Shown piece after piece: positions 1 to 9,106 of a DNA stretch of 64,000 nt. Origin of the DNA: Caldicellulosiruptor kronotskyensis 2002 (GTDB lineage Bacteria > Bacillota > Thermoanaerobacteria > Caldicellulosiruptorales > Caldicellulosiruptoraceae); NCBI RefSeq assembly GCF_000166775.1, contig NC_014720.1, forward strand, positions 2,512,001 through 2,576,000, given 5' to 3'. The notes below the pieces were generated by a model. It worked only from the letters and a program-made list of their open reading frames with translations, did not search any database and was not told the DNA's origin. Position numbers and translations under genes: made by a program. How positions within the stretch are numbered: the first letter of the stretch is position 1; the number at the start of each line of letters is the position of its first letter.

Positions 1-719
1 TCTGCATAATTTGGTATTAAAAATAAAATCAGGTCAAAAAGTTTTTGCAAGAATTCTTTTGTGACGTCCCAACTTAAAACATATTCTTTTACTTCAGGGT
101 CTTTGCCTGTTTTGTACTTGAGAGTATCCACATAAAACGGGTTAGGGATGAATCTGACGTCAAAAACAAGGTCAGCATCAAGCGGAAGCCCGTATTTGAA
201 CCCAAACGACATAATAGTGATTAGCATTGCCTCTTTTGACTTTTGCTGGACAAAAATCTCAAAGAGTTTCTCTTTTAAATCCTTGGGCAAAAGCGTTGAT
301 GTATCAATCACAAAGTCAGCATACCTTTTTATATCCTCAAGCTTTTCTCTCTCCTTTTGAATGGCTTCTAAAATGCTGCCATCACCTTCATGACTCAGAG
401 GATGTTTTCGCCTTGTCTCTTTATATCTTTTTATAAGAACCTCATCATGGGCATCTAAAAAGAGAAGTTTGAAGTTACGGTCATCCTTTTTCAGCTCCTG
501 AAGAACATCTTTGAAGTCGTCAAAAAGTTCACCACCACGAATGTCTACAACCGCAGCAATCCTCGAAATCTTCTCTTTTGTTGCACTTGCAAGTTCAGCA
601 ATCTTGGGTAAAAACTGTGGTGGTAGGTTATCTATACAAAAAAATCCCATGTCTTCAAACGCCCTTATTGCCAAGCTCTTACCAGCTCCTGACATGCCAG
701 TTATTATTACTATCTCCAA
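1..719 (-). CDS. rapZ: RapZ/YvcJ-family nucleotide-binding protein (3' end outside window)
   Basis: P-loop protein of the RapZ/YvcJ family; E. coli RapZ is an adaptor for decay of a small RNA, and Firmicute homologues bind and hydrolyse nucleotides. The start is TTG at 719-717, not ATG: it lies 5 nt after AAGGGTGG on the minus strand, and the protein begins with a Walker A loop (ITGMSGAGKS). Downstream motifs of the family (DNLPP, DIRGGELF) are readable in the same frame. The frame stays open to base 1, about 239 codons, so the C-terminus lies outside the window. It follows murB by 14 bp, the usual Clostridia order murB-rapZ-yvcK-whiA, so co-transcription is likely. Confidence 0.93.
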   Translation of the reverse strand, partial: MEIVIITGMSGAGKSLAIRAFEDMGFFCIDNLPPQFLPKIAELASATKEKISRIAAVVDIRGGELFDDFKDVLQELKKDDRNFKLLFLDAHDEVLIKRYKETRRKHPLSHEGDGSILEAIQKEREKLEDIKRYADFVIDTSTLLPKDLKEKLFEIFVQQKSKEAMLITIMSFGFKYGLPLDADLVFDVRFIPNPFYVDTLKYKTGKDPEVKEYVLSWDVTKEFLQKLFDLILFLIPNYA

Positions 720-733
720 CAAAACCACCCTTT

Positions 734-1678
734 TTATCTTCTATTTTGTCCATCCACTGGTACAAAAAGTGGTGTCTCAAACTCGCCTATGAACTGAATC
801 TCGGGTTCAAGCAAAATTCCAAATTTTTCGTACACAGTTTTCTGAGCAAGATAGATGAGCTTTCTTACATCCTCAGCTTTAGCATCTCCTAAGTTTATGA
901 TAAACCCTGCATGTTTTTCTGATATACACGCACCGCCTATTCTGTATCCTTTCAATCCTGCATCCTCGATGAGCTTTCCTGCAAAGTTGTTTGGCGGTCT
1001 TTTAAACACAGAACCGGCACTTGGATAAGAAAGAGGCTGTTTTTCTCTTCGTCTTTTTGAAAATTCATTTGCTTTTTGCAAAGGAGATATATCTTCTCTG
1101 TCGGCAAACTTGAGGCAAAATGCTGCTCTGAGAAGTACCATTTTTTCTTCTTTTAACCGGCTGTGCCTGTAAGAAAATCTCATATCTGTCCTACCAAGTT
1201 CTACTGGGTTCAAGTTCTCATCTAAAACCTCTGCCCATTCAAAGACCTCTTTTATCTCACCATCGTATGCACCAGCGTTCATGTACACAGCACCACCAAC
1301 AGTGCCAGGAATTCCTACTGCAAACTCCAAACCTTTTAGACCTACTTCGCACGCTTTTCTTGCAACCTGAGAGAGCATTGCTCCACATTCTGCTTCAATC
1401 AAATTTCCATCTATTTTAAAAAAGTCTATTTTGACTGTAGTAATTATCGCACCATCAAAGCCTTTATCAGAAACAAGAATATTTGAGCAGTTCCCAACAA
1501 CAATGTAGTTTATCGCTTTATCCTTTGCCACAGTTAACACTTCGATAAGTTGTTTAGTATTTTTAGGAAATACTATATATTTCGCTTCTCCACCTATTTT
1601 GAATGTTGTGAACTCTTTTAGTGGATGGTCTTTTAGAAACTCAATACCTGAATTTTTTAAATACATTTCAAATTCCAT
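734..1678 (-). CDS. murB: UDP-N-acetylenolpyruvoylglucosamine reductase MurB
   Basis: FAD-dependent cytoplasmic enzyme that reduces UDP-GlcNAc-enolpyruvate to UDP-MurNAc with NADPH in peptidoglycan precursor synthesis. The 314-residue length is normal. The FAD-binding region VVGNCSNILVSDKGFDG, the loop MNAGAYDGEI, the catalytic-serine segment YPSAGSVFKRPP and the C-terminal glutamate segment LLEPEIQF are all present, which fits the MurB type lacking the long insertion. An AAGGTGA site sits upstream of the ATG. rapZ follows 14 bp downstream on the same strand. Confidence 0.97.
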   Translation of the reverse strand: MEFEMYLKNSGIEFLKDHPLKEFTTFKIGGEAKYIVFPKNTKQLIEVLTVAKDKAINYIVVGNCSNILVSDKGFDGAIITTVKIDFFKIDGNLIEAECGAMLSQVARKACEVGLKGLEFAVGIPGTVGGAVYMNAGAYDGEIKEVFEWAEVLDENLNPVELGRTDMRFSYRHSRLKEEKMVLLRAAFCLKFADREDISPLQKANEFSKRRREKQPLSYPSAGSVFKRPPNNFAGKLIEDAGLKGYRIGGACISEKHAGFIINLGDAKAEDVRKLIYLAQKTVYEKFGILLEPEIQFIGEFETPLFVPVDGQNRR

Positions 1679-1739
1679 TTTTCTATCACCTTAAAAACAT
1701 CCATTTCAAGTTTTATTATATTATATTTAAACAAAAAAT

Positions 1740-2372
1740 TTAATTATTTTTTATCTCAACTGCCTCAATGCCATCTTCCCATGGTTTGAGCAGTATAGAA
1801 AATAAACTCTTTAGAGCTTTAGCACTACCTTTTTCAAAAAGCCATAAATCTTCATGTTCTTTTTTAAGTATGACCGGCATACGGTTGTGAATATGTTTTA
1901 TTTCATCAGCTGGCTCTGTTGTAAGAATAACAAAACTGTCAACGGTCATCCCACCTTCAAGCTCAATTCTTTTGTAAAGCCCTGCCATGTAAAAGATATT
2001 GCAATCCTTAGGTTTTATGAAAAACTTTTGTTTTTTGCTGCCATCTTTCTTCCACTCAAAAAAACCCTGAGCAGGAATCAGACATCTGTTTGATATTATG
2101 CTGGAAAACAGAGGCTTTTCCAAGATAGACTCAGCTCTTGCATTTATTATAACCTCTTTCTTGTTTTGAAGAGGCAATCCCCATCTTAAAATCTCAGCTT
2201 CTCTATGAAAATCCTTTGACACAATTGATGCAGCAAACTCTGTAGGAAATATCTCACCCGATTTCATTTTCTGTAAAAGGGGACTTCCTTCATATTTTTG
2301 AGAAATCTCATCTAAGATTTTTTTAATCTCATCAATGTTCTCATCAAGATTCAAAAAGTATCTCCCGCACAT
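1740..2372 (-). CDS. SRAP/YedK-family abasic-site-shielding protein
   Basis: Family members (HMCES in eukaryotes, YedK in E. coli) cross-link to abasic sites in single-stranded DNA through Cys2 and protect them. Cys2 follows the initiator Met (MCGRYF). The Asn/Arg motif INARAES, the FFEW glutamate segment and the histidine motif HIHNRMPVIL match the known active-site elements. At 210 residues it is full length. It starts 5 bp after the HAD hydrolase gene ends, so the two are probably co-transcribed, although no functional link between them is obvious. Confidence 0.93.
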   Translation of the reverse strand: MCGRYFLNLDENIDEIKKILDEISQKYEGSPLLQKMKSGEIFPTEFAASIVSKDFHREAEILRWGLPLQNKKEVIINARAESILEKPLFSSIISNRCLIPAQGFFEWKKDGSKKQKFFIKPKDCNIFYMAGLYKRIELEGGMTVDSFVILTTEPADEIKHIHNRMPVILKKEHEDLWLFEKGSAKALKSLFSILLKPWEDGIEAVEIKNN

Positions 2373-2377
2373 AAAAA

Positions 2378-3205
2378 TCAGCCTCCAAAGACCAGTTTTA
2401 GCTCCTCATACATATCCTTTATTGAACCATATATCAAATCTGGTTTCAAAGTTGAAGCCTCAACATCTTCCATCTTTGTCTCACCAGACAGCACTAAAGC
2501 AGCAACCATACCGCTATCCTTTGCCATTTTCATGTCTGTGTAAAGCCTGTCTCCTATCATCGCAATCCTGCTTTTGTCAACCTTTTTGAGGTTCGAGATT
2601 ATATCAACCATTATGGAAGAAGGTTTGCCAACAAATACAGGTTTTTTCTTTGTTGCATTCTCAAGCATGATGCAGATAGACCCGCAATCTGGAATATATC
2701 TTCCACCATCTAAAGGACAGACAAGGTCTGGGTTTGTTGCCAAAAAAGGAACTCCTCTTCTTATAAGCTCACATGCATCTAAAAGCTTTTTGTAGGTAAG
2801 AGTAGTATCAAATCCTACAACAAGATAGTCTATATTGTAGTTTGGACTGTCAACAACAACGATGCCCATCGACTTTAGCTCTCTCTTTAAAGATGTTGTG
2901 CCAACAACATATACTCTTGGTGGTTTTTCTTTTTTGTGGATTGTCTTTATATAAATTCCCATTGCCTGACCTGAAGTAAATACGTTTTCTTTTGTAATCT
3001 CAAAGCCTATGTTCAAAAGCTTTAAATAGTAATCTTCTGAACTTTTTGATGAATTGTTTGTCAAAAATAGAAAGTCTTTTTGATTTTCTTTCAAGAGTTT
3101 AATAAACTCTCTTGCACCTTCAAATACCCTTTCACCAAGATATACTGTGCCGTCCAAGTCAAGCAGGAAAAGGTCTATGTTTTTTAGAATGCTTTTATTC
3201 TTCAT
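2378..3205 (-). CDS. HAD-superfamily hydrolase, subfamily IIA (NagD/AraL-like)
   Basis: Cytoplasmic phosphatase of the HAD IIA group, which acts on small phosphorylated metabolites; the substrate cannot be read from sequence. Motif I is LLDLDGTVYLG (nucleophile D16, acid D18), motif II is FLTNNSS, and motif IV is MIGDRLYTDMKMA near the C-terminus; a C2-type cap lies between. The 275-residue length is typical. It lies between a GT4 gene and the SRAP gene with short gaps, suggesting a loose operon running from 4477 down to rapZ. Confidence 0.92.
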   Translation of the reverse strand: MKNKSILKNIDLFLLDLDGTVYLGERVFEGAREFIKLLKENQKDFLFLTNNSSKSSEDYYLKLLNIGFEITKENVFTSGQAMGIYIKTIHKKEKPPRVYVVGTTSLKRELKSMGIVVVDSPNYNIDYLVVGFDTTLTYKKLLDACELIRRGVPFLATNPDLVCPLDGGRYIPDCGSICIMLENATKKKPVFVGKPSSIMVDIISNLKKVDKSRIAMIGDRLYTDMKMAKDSGMVAALVLSGETKMEDVEASTLKPDLIYGSIKDMYEELKLVFGG

Positions 3206-3223
3206 TTACAAGCTTCCCCTTTT

Positions 3224-4477
3224 TCATTTTTTTGATGCTACCAAAGCCAAAAGCCTTTTTGCAAAATCTTCATAGCACTTTTTAGCATTGAAATTCTCTT
3301 CCCATGTTTCTCTTGCACCATAGCAAAACCTTTTATAATCTTCTTCACTCATAGTAGCAAATCTTTCTATAAGGTTTGCAAGTTCAAACTCTGAAAAGTC
3401 TTTGTCAAGCAAAAAGCCATTTTTCCCATTTTTCACAATCTCTTTAGTTCCACCAACATCTGTTGCTACAACAGGTATTCCATATGACATTGCTTCCATG
3501 ATAGACACCGGAAGACCTTCTGACTGGCTTGTGTTTACAAATAGATTAAAGTTTTCTTTTGCATACAGGTTCAAAATATCATCATTTTTCATAAAACCTA
3601 AGAATTTGAATTGAATGTTGCTTTTTTTGCCCAGCTTTTCTTGAGCATATGATCTTATTTTTTCAAAAAGTTCACCATCGCCAATGTGAGTCCACGAAAT
3701 TTTGACGCTGTCAATCTTCTCAAGGCTATCAACAATCTTATCAATTCTCTTCACAGGGGCAAGCCTTGCACAGCTGACAATCTTGAAAATCTCATCTCTT
3801 TTCTTATCTATGTTTACACTGTATCTATTAAAAGTCCCTAAGTACGACACTTCTGCTTTGTCAGTTTGATACCTCTTGTTTATATAGTCAGCACCCATTT
3901 TTGAACAAGCAAAAACTTTATCAATATTTTTAAGAATAAACTTTTTGCATGGCTGAGGATAGCTCTCTTCATATAAATCTCCTCTGTGTGCTCTTGAGAC
4001 TTTCAGGGCAAACGGCTTGTCGCAAAGTGCCACTGATAGTGCTAAAAAGTGAAACCAGTATGAATAAAGGATAGTGTCTTGCACATTAATATTATATTTA
4101 TTTATAAATCTTTCCAAATTGGTAAGTGTAACGTTTGTAATGAAAGTCCATCTAAAAAGCATCCATAAACTTAAAAGTTTGTATGAAAAAGGCTTTAAAG
4201 AAAATACGGCTTTGAATGTTTCATTTACTATAATCTTTAAAAGTTTAGGCTTCAAAAGTAAAATATCTTTTAAACCAAATTCTATGTCTGTCACTTCAAT
4301 TTTAGGATTTTGAATGTATTTTTTTAGGTTTTTCAGTTTCTTTGGCAGTACTCTGCCCGGCCAGATTGGTACGATATATATCTTATTGAAAAACTTTGCC
4401 AAAATATCTATTTCATTTCCAACAAAAACATCCCTTTTTGGATGCGGATAGCCTATAGTAAGAAGAATCAAGTCCAA
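3224..4477 (-). CDS. Glycosyltransferase family 4 protein
   Basis: A GT-B fold retaining glycosyltransferase of 417 residues. The C-terminal half carries the donor-binding signature SEGLPVSIMEAMSYGIPVVATDVGGTKEIV, and the central segment IVSCARLAPVKRIDKIV is typical of GT4. The start is TTG at 4477, about 10 nt after a GGGGAG site. There is no signal peptide. Acceptor and donor sugars are unknown. It is the first gene of the minus-strand run and is divergent from the metal-resistance operon at 4580. Confidence 0.88.
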   Translation of the reverse strand: MDLILLTIGYPHPKRDVFVGNEIDILAKFFNKIYIVPIWPGRVLPKKLKNLKKYIQNPKIEVTDIEFGLKDILLLKPKLLKIIVNETFKAVFSLKPFSYKLLSLWMLFRWTFITNVTLTNLERFINKYNINVQDTILYSYWFHFLALSVALCDKPFALKVSRAHRGDLYEESYPQPCKKFILKNIDKVFACSKMGADYINKRYQTDKAEVSYLGTFNRYSVNIDKKRDEIFKIVSCARLAPVKRIDKIVDSLEKIDSVKISWTHIGDGELFEKIRSYAQEKLGKKSNIQFKFLGFMKNDDILNLYAKENFNLFVNTSQSEGLPVSIMEAMSYGIPVVATDVGGTKEIVKNGKNGFLLDKDFSEFELANLIERFATMSEEDYKRFCYGARETWEENFNAKKCYEDFAKRLLALVASKK

Positions 4478-4579
4478 CTTTCTTGTCTCCCCTTTTAATA
4501 AAACTTATCCTTTTTTGAGTTTATCACTCAAGCATTGAAATAGTCAACACAGCTTTAAATCAAAGATATAAATATAAGC

Positions 4580-4632
4580 TTGACTTATAAAAAAATTTAT
4601 TTTAAAATAAACATATGAACAATTATTCAAAT
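4580..4632 (+). promoter_or_regulatory. Promoter and ArsR/SmtB-type operator of the metal-efflux operon
   Basis: TTGACT (4580-4585) and TAAAAT (4603-4608) are separated by 17 bp. Immediately downstream, over the expected transcription start, is ATATGAAC-AATT-ATTCAAAT (4613-4632), which matches the imperfect 12-2-12 type of operator known for ArsR/SmtB repressors such as ZiaR, CzrA and CadC. A repressor bound here would block RNA polymerase; metal binding would release it. The repressor gene starts at 4663, so autoregulation is expected. Confidence 0.8.
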
Positions 4633-4662
4633 GTTCAATCTTAAAATTGAGGTGAAAAGAAT

Positions 4663-5040
4663 TTGAAAAACCAAGAAGTATCAAAAAAGATTGATTTGTG
4701 CAGCTGTAGTGTAATCCACAATAATATTGTGCAAAAAGTAAAAGAAAGTCTTCCAGATGAAGAAGTTATGTTCGACCTTTCTGAGTTTTTCAAGGTTTTT
4801 TCAGACTCAACACGCATAAAAATATTAAGCAGTCTCTTGGTTTCTGAGATGTGTGTATGCGACTTAGCAGCAGTCTTAAATACATCCCAGTCGGCAATAT
4901 CTCACCAGCTAAGGCTATTAAAAGCTTTCAGGTTAGTGAAGAGCAGAAAGGCTGGAAAAGTTGTGTATTATTCTCTTTCGGATGACCATGTAAAAAGTAT
5001 AATTGAACTCGGTCTTGCGCATCTTAGCGAAAGCCAGTAG
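4663..5040 (+). CDS. CadC-like ArsR/SmtB metal-responsive repressor
   Basis: Winged-helix repressor of 125 residues with a central HTH (TSQSAISHQLRLLKAF). It has an N-terminal Cys pair (DLCSCS, Cys12 and Cys14) and the alpha-3 motif MCVCDLA. This four-thiol arrangement is the alpha-3N sensor of CadC, which responds to Cd/Pb/Zn. The start is TTG at 4663, 10 nt after GAGGTG. The P1B ATPase gene follows 19 bp later, and an ArsR-type operator overlaps the promoter. A metal-derepressed efflux operon is the natural reading; the exact metal is inference. Confidence 0.92.
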   Translation: MKNQEVSKKIDLCSCSVIHNNIVQKVKESLPDEEVMFDLSEFFKVFSDSTRIKILSSLLVSEMCVCDLAAVLNTSQSAISHQLRLLKAFRLVKSRKAGKVVYYSLSDDHVKSIIELGLAHLSESQ

Positions 5041-5059
5041 ATGAAAGGATGAGACAAAT

Positions 5060-7147
5060 TTGTCAAAAGTAAATGTAGAATTAATTTTGGAAAATCTTTC
5101 ATGTGCTAATTGTGCTCAAAAAATTGAAGAAAAAGTGGCAAAACTCTCTTTTGCAGAGGATGTTTCGCTAAATTTTGTAACAAAGAAACTCTCGGCAAAG
5201 GTTGATCAAAATTACCACGAAATATTTATTGAATCAGTAAAGAAGATTGTAAACGAAATTGAACCTGAGGTAAGAGTACTTGTGGCACCAAAAGAAAAAT
5301 CAATACTAAATATAGGCGATATCTCAGCATTAGTAATTTCTTCTATATTTTTTGGAATAGGTGTTCTTACAAAAAGAGAAAATTTTGCCTTAATCTTTTT
5401 TATTCTCTCATACTTTCTTTCAGGAAAAAGTGTTATATTAAACTTCTTTAAAAACCTTCGAAAATTTCAAGTATTCGATGAAAATTTCTTAATGACAGTA
5501 GCAACACTATCAGCTATTTTATTAAAGGAATACCCAGAAGCAGCCTCCGTTATGCTTCTTTACAAAATCGGTCAAATTCTTGAGGATGTTGCACTAAACA
5601 AGTCAAGAAAAACCATACAGGCTCTCAAACACCTTGAAATAGAGTATGCAAACTTGAAAATTGGCAATAGCATCAGGAAAGTAAATCCAAAAGATATTGT
5701 ACCTTACGATATAGTGGTGGTAAAACCGGGTGAAAGAGTACCGGTTGATGGAATTGTAGTATCTGGAAAGTCATTTTTGGATACTTCTGCTATCACAGGA
5801 GAATCAAAACTTTTTGCTGTTCAGCCAAATGACAAAGTTTTAGCTGGCAGCGTGGTAGTTGACGGGTTTTTGGAAGTCAAAGCTCAAAGTTTTTACAAAG
5901 ATTCTGCACTTCACAGAATAGTTGAGATTGTTGAAAATGCATCTGTAAACAAATCTAAAACCGAAAAGTTCATAACAAGATTTGCAAAGGTTTATACACC
6001 GTCGGTAGTTATTATAGCAATAATATTAGCTATCTTGCCACCACTGTTATTTGACCAACCTTTTTCGCTGTGGATTTACAGGGCTGCTATCTTTTTAATC
6101 ATCTCCTGCCCTTGTAGTCTTGTTATATCTGTGCCACTTTCCTATTTTGCTTCAATTTCAAAGCTTTCTTCGAAGGGAATATTAGTAAAAGGTTCTCAAT
6201 ATATAGATATTCTTGCATCAAAAATAGGCAGTTTCCTTTTTGATAAAACTGGAACAATCACAAATGGGACTCTTTCTGTTGAAAAGATAGTGCCTGTGGA
6301 AATTTCTCAACAAGAGTTTTTAAAAATTCTTATAAGTATCGAAAGTCTTTCGAATCACCCAATAGCAAAATCTATATTAAGCCAAGTTGAACAAAAAGAT
6401 ATTTCTCTTTCTTCAGTACAAGAACTCAAAGAACATCCGGGAAGAGGAATAGAAGGAATTGTTGAGGGCAAAAAGGTTTTAATAGGCACAAAGGAGTTTT
6501 TGCAGGAAAATGGAGTTAAAATTGAGTATAGCTTTGAAAAATCACCCGAATTTTTGTACATTTATGTATCGTGTGAAGGTAAATTCTGTGGGTATGTTGC
6601 CTTGAAAGATTCTTTGAAAGATGACGTAAAAAAGGTTTTTAACCGCCTCAAAAGTCTTGGTTCAAAAATATACATCCTGACAGGTGACAAAAAAGAGGCG
6701 GCTGAAAAAATTGTTAAAGACCTTCCGATAGACGGCATTTACTCAGAGCTTCTTCCAGAAGAAAAGGTAAGAATTGCCGAAAAAATAAAACTTGAAAATA
6801 AAGAGTTGGGATATGTTGTATATGTGGGAGATGGAACAAATGATTCGCCAGTACTCTCTGTGTGTGATGTGGGAATTTCATTTGTAAAAAACAGCAGTTA
6901 TCTTGCAACATTGGCAGCAGATATTGTTCTTCTTGATGAAAAGCTATATAAGATTGTAGATTTGATAAAAGATTCAAGATTCACAAGAAAGATTGTTATT
7001 CAAAATATCGTTCTTTCTCTGGGGATAAAATTTGCAGTAATGTTTTTAGGAATTCTGGGAGTAGCAAATCTGTGGGAAGCAGTTGTGGCAGACACCGGTG
7101 CAATGCTTTTAGCAGTTTTAAATTCTTTGAGAGTGCTCAAAAGATAA
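5060..7147 (+). CDS. P1B-type heavy-metal-translocating ATPase (CadA/ZntA-like)
   Basis: Inner-membrane pump of 695 residues that exports soft divalent metals. Seen in order: an N-terminal HMA domain with LSCANC (Cys15, Cys18), membrane segments, the actuator motif TGES, the metal-binding transmembrane motif SCPCSLVIS, the phosphorylation site DKTGT, the SNHP motif, and GDGTNDSP in the hinge. The CPC form with these flanks suggests the Zn/Cd/Pb subgroup rather than Cu. The hinge motif is NDSPVL instead of the usual NDAPAL. The start is TTG at 5060 after AAGGATGAG. It is co-transcribed with the CadC-like repressor. Confidence 0.94.
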   Translation: MSKVNVELILENLSCANCAQKIEEKVAKLSFAEDVSLNFVTKKLSAKVDQNYHEIFIESVKKIVNEIEPEVRVLVAPKEKSILNIGDISALVISSIFFGIGVLTKRENFALIFFILSYFLSGKSVILNFFKNLRKFQVFDENFLMTVATLSAILLKEYPEAASVMLLYKIGQILEDVALNKSRKTIQALKHLEIEYANLKIGNSIRKVNPKDIVPYDIVVVKPGERVPVDGIVVSGKSFLDTSAITGESKLFAVQPNDKVLAGSVVVDGFLEVKAQSFYKDSALHRIVEIVENASVNKSKTEKFITRFAKVYTPSVVIIAIILAILPPLLFDQPFSLWIYRAAIFLIISCPCSLVISVPLSYFASISKLSSKGILVKGSQYIDILASKIGSFLFDKTGTITNGTLSVEKIVPVEISQQEFLKILISIESLSNHPIAKSILSQVEQKDISLSSVQELKEHPGRGIEGIVEGKKVLIGTKEFLQENGVKIEYSFEKSPEFLYIYVSCEGKFCGYVALKDSLKDDVKKVFNRLKSLGSKIYILTGDKKEAAEKIVKDLPIDGIYSELLPEEKVRIAEKIKLENKELGYVVYVGDGTNDSPVLSVCDVGISFVKNSSYLATLAADIVLLDEKLYKIVDLIKDSRFTRKIVIQNIVLSLGIKFAVMFLGILGVANLWEAVVADTGAMLLAVLNSLRVLKR

Positions 7148-7219
7148 AAAAAGAGGTATAATATTTAAGAGGGGGTTTTGCTTTTCTTAATATAGATGCC
7201 AAAAAAGAGGTGTTTTGAA

Positions 7220-7636
7220 ATGATAGAAATGTATGTTAAAAACGTTGCATTTTTTGAAGAGGGGGGAGGGTTTGCAGTCTTGCTGTGTGACAAGAACAAC
7301 AAAATGGTTCTCCCCATCTTTATAGGACCGCTTGAAGCTCAGTCAATCGCACTTGCTCTTGAAAAACAAAAGTTTCCTCGCCCTTTGACACACGATTTGA
7401 TGGTTGAGATTATGCAAAAGTTTTCAATTTCCATCCAGAAAGCTGTTATTACTGACATCAAGGATGGAACATACTTTGCACAGCTTCATCTAAGAGACTA
7501 CAACAATGTAATTTCTGTCATAGATTCAAGACCAAGCGATGCAATTGCGCTTGCGCTGAGAGTAAACTGCCCAATTTATATGGCTCCAAAGCTCATAGAG
7601 TTCACCTATAAGTACGAAGAGCTGATTCCTCAGTAA
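7220..7636 (+). CDS. Bifunctional nuclease (BFN, DUF151) family protein
   Basis: The DUF151/BFN family takes its name from a plant nuclease and also occurs widely in bacteria and archaea; its bacterial role is unclear. Motifs seen are VLPIFIGPLEAQSIALAL and the conserved SRPSDAIALALR near the C-terminus. I place the start at ATG 7220 because AAGAGGTG lies 7 nt upstream; an in-frame ATG at 7196 has no ribosome site. That gives 138 residues. A TATAAT at 7157-7162 may be a promoter of its own, but no good -35 is visible. Confidence 0.9.
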   Translation: MIEMYVKNVAFFEEGGGFAVLLCDKNNKMVLPIFIGPLEAQSIALALEKQKFPRPLTHDLMVEIMQKFSISIQKAVITDIKDGTYFAQLHLRDYNNVISVIDSRPSDAIALALRVNCPIYMAPKLIEFTYKYEELIPQ

Positions 7637-7642
7637 AAAGAG

Positions 7643-9106
7643 TTATTTGAGCTTTACTACCTTCCATGCGCTTCTGTCAAGTTGACGACCAAGAAATTCT
7701 GTGCGCACGCTCAAATAAAGCATGTTCGGATTTTGTAAATCTTTTTTGGAAAATATTATCTCAATCTGATTCTTTTTTCTGCGCATCTTTGCATTTTGAA
7801 ATGAAAAAGCAGGGGTTGTCATAGTCTTTACTACATTCATCTTGTTTCCAGAAACCAAAATATATATTCTGCCAAGATATTTATAATCTTCAAATGCTCT
7901 TATGTGAAGATAATACGAAATAAGTTTTTTAGCAGAACCAACCATTTCGATACCTATATAGATGTTCTTGCTATCGTGAGCCGCAAATATCGCTTCAATA
8001 TCAGCACCTTTTTCAAAAATGATTGACCATATGTCGTGCGTTGGCTCTTTGCTAATTAAATACTTTTCTGAAAACAGGTTATCACCCTCATATTTTTTTG
8101 CATCTTTGCTATCTAATTTTGCAAATAATTCATTTTGACGAACAAATGCTTCCAAAAATCCTCTCATGACCTTTATCTGAGAGTGGTAGTCTGAGATTGA
8201 ATTTGATTTTCTTTCTATCATATATTCATCCAATGGTACCTGATACCACTTTGTATCTGTAAATGCAAGCTTGAAAGGCGGAACAAGATACATCTGAGGG
8301 TGTTTGCCAAAAGGAGTCGGCCAGTCTCCTCTGTGCACAAGATATTGCCACTCTTCACACTTATAATTTAGCGTCAGGATTGAAAACTTAACAAATGCTG
8401 ATGTTGCCCAGTGGTCAGGATGCTGGTCGCGTGAGTATGGATAGATTATTAAATCAGGTTCAAATAATTTTATTATGCTCTGAATATTTTTTACAACGTT
8501 TATTCCCTTGTATTCTACTGACCTCTGATAGGAGTTTGAATACGGACTTTTGAATGTGCGTGTTAAAGGATTAAAATACCCTATCTTAGAATCAAAATAT
8601 TTTTCCCACAAAAACCGCAAACCCCTATCAGGATATCCTAAAAAAATTATATCTTCCCTTTTCAAACCTAAGTCCTCAAGCGCATGGATTGTTTCATTCT
8701 GTCGAAGATAACCAAATCTTATATAGTCATCAGGAGTAAGTCTTATCTTGCCAAAGTTCTGCCCTGCAGCACGTGTAAAGCCATCTCCATTTGTCATAAC
8801 AACAACTTTAACTTTACTCCCACTCAAAAGAGCTTTTTGTATCACACCTGCAGAAGACAAAGTTTCATCATCACAGTGTGGGGCAAAAATGAGTATACGT
8901 TTGTAATTTTCAACCCGCAGCTGCGGAAGCTGAGCTGAAAAAAAATAGTTTGAAATATATTCTCTTGCCAAAAATACAAGAACATTTGCAACAATCCATA
9001 TAACAAATGCATATAAAATGTACTTTCGCTTAAATCTTATTCTTCTTTCATTCTGAGGTTTTCTGTAAACTTCACCTTCAGAACTTTTAGCTTTAAACGG
9101 TGGCAT
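7643..9106 (-). CDS. Membrane-anchored PIG-L (LmbE-like) deacetylase
   Basis: PIG-L enzymes are zinc-dependent N-deacetylases of sugars and related amides. One transmembrane segment lies at about residues 29-46 (YILYAFVIWIVANVLVFL), followed by the family motif APHCDDETL and the second metal motif HPDHWA. The last 150 or so residues form a separate, beta-rich C-terminal region that I do not recognise. The catalytic domain is probably outside the membrane, so a cell-surface glycan substrate is plausible but not shown. It converges on the BFN gene with a 6-bp gap. Confidence 0.88.
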   Translation of the reverse strand: MPPFKAKSSEGEVYRKPQNERRIRFKRKYILYAFVIWIVANVLVFLAREYISNYFFSAQLPQLRVENYKRILIFAPHCDDETLSSAGVIQKALLSGSKVKVVVMTNGDGFTRAAGQNFGKIRLTPDDYIRFGYLRQNETIHALEDLGLKREDIIFLGYPDRGLRFLWEKYFDSKIGYFNPLTRTFKSPYSNSYQRSVEYKGINVVKNIQSIIKLFEPDLIIYPYSRDQHPDHWATSAFVKFSILTLNYKCEEWQYLVHRGDWPTPFGKHPQMYLVPPFKLAFTDTKWYQVPLDEYMIERKSNSISDYHSQIKVMRGFLEAFVRQNELFAKLDSKDAKKYEGDNLFSEKYLISKEPTHDIWSIIFEKGADIEAIFAAHDSKNIYIGIEMVGSAKKLISYYLHIRAFEDYKYLGRIYILVSGNKMNVVKTMTTPAFSFQNAKMRRKKNQIEIIFSKKDLQNPNMLYLSVRTEFLGRQLDRSAWKVVKLK

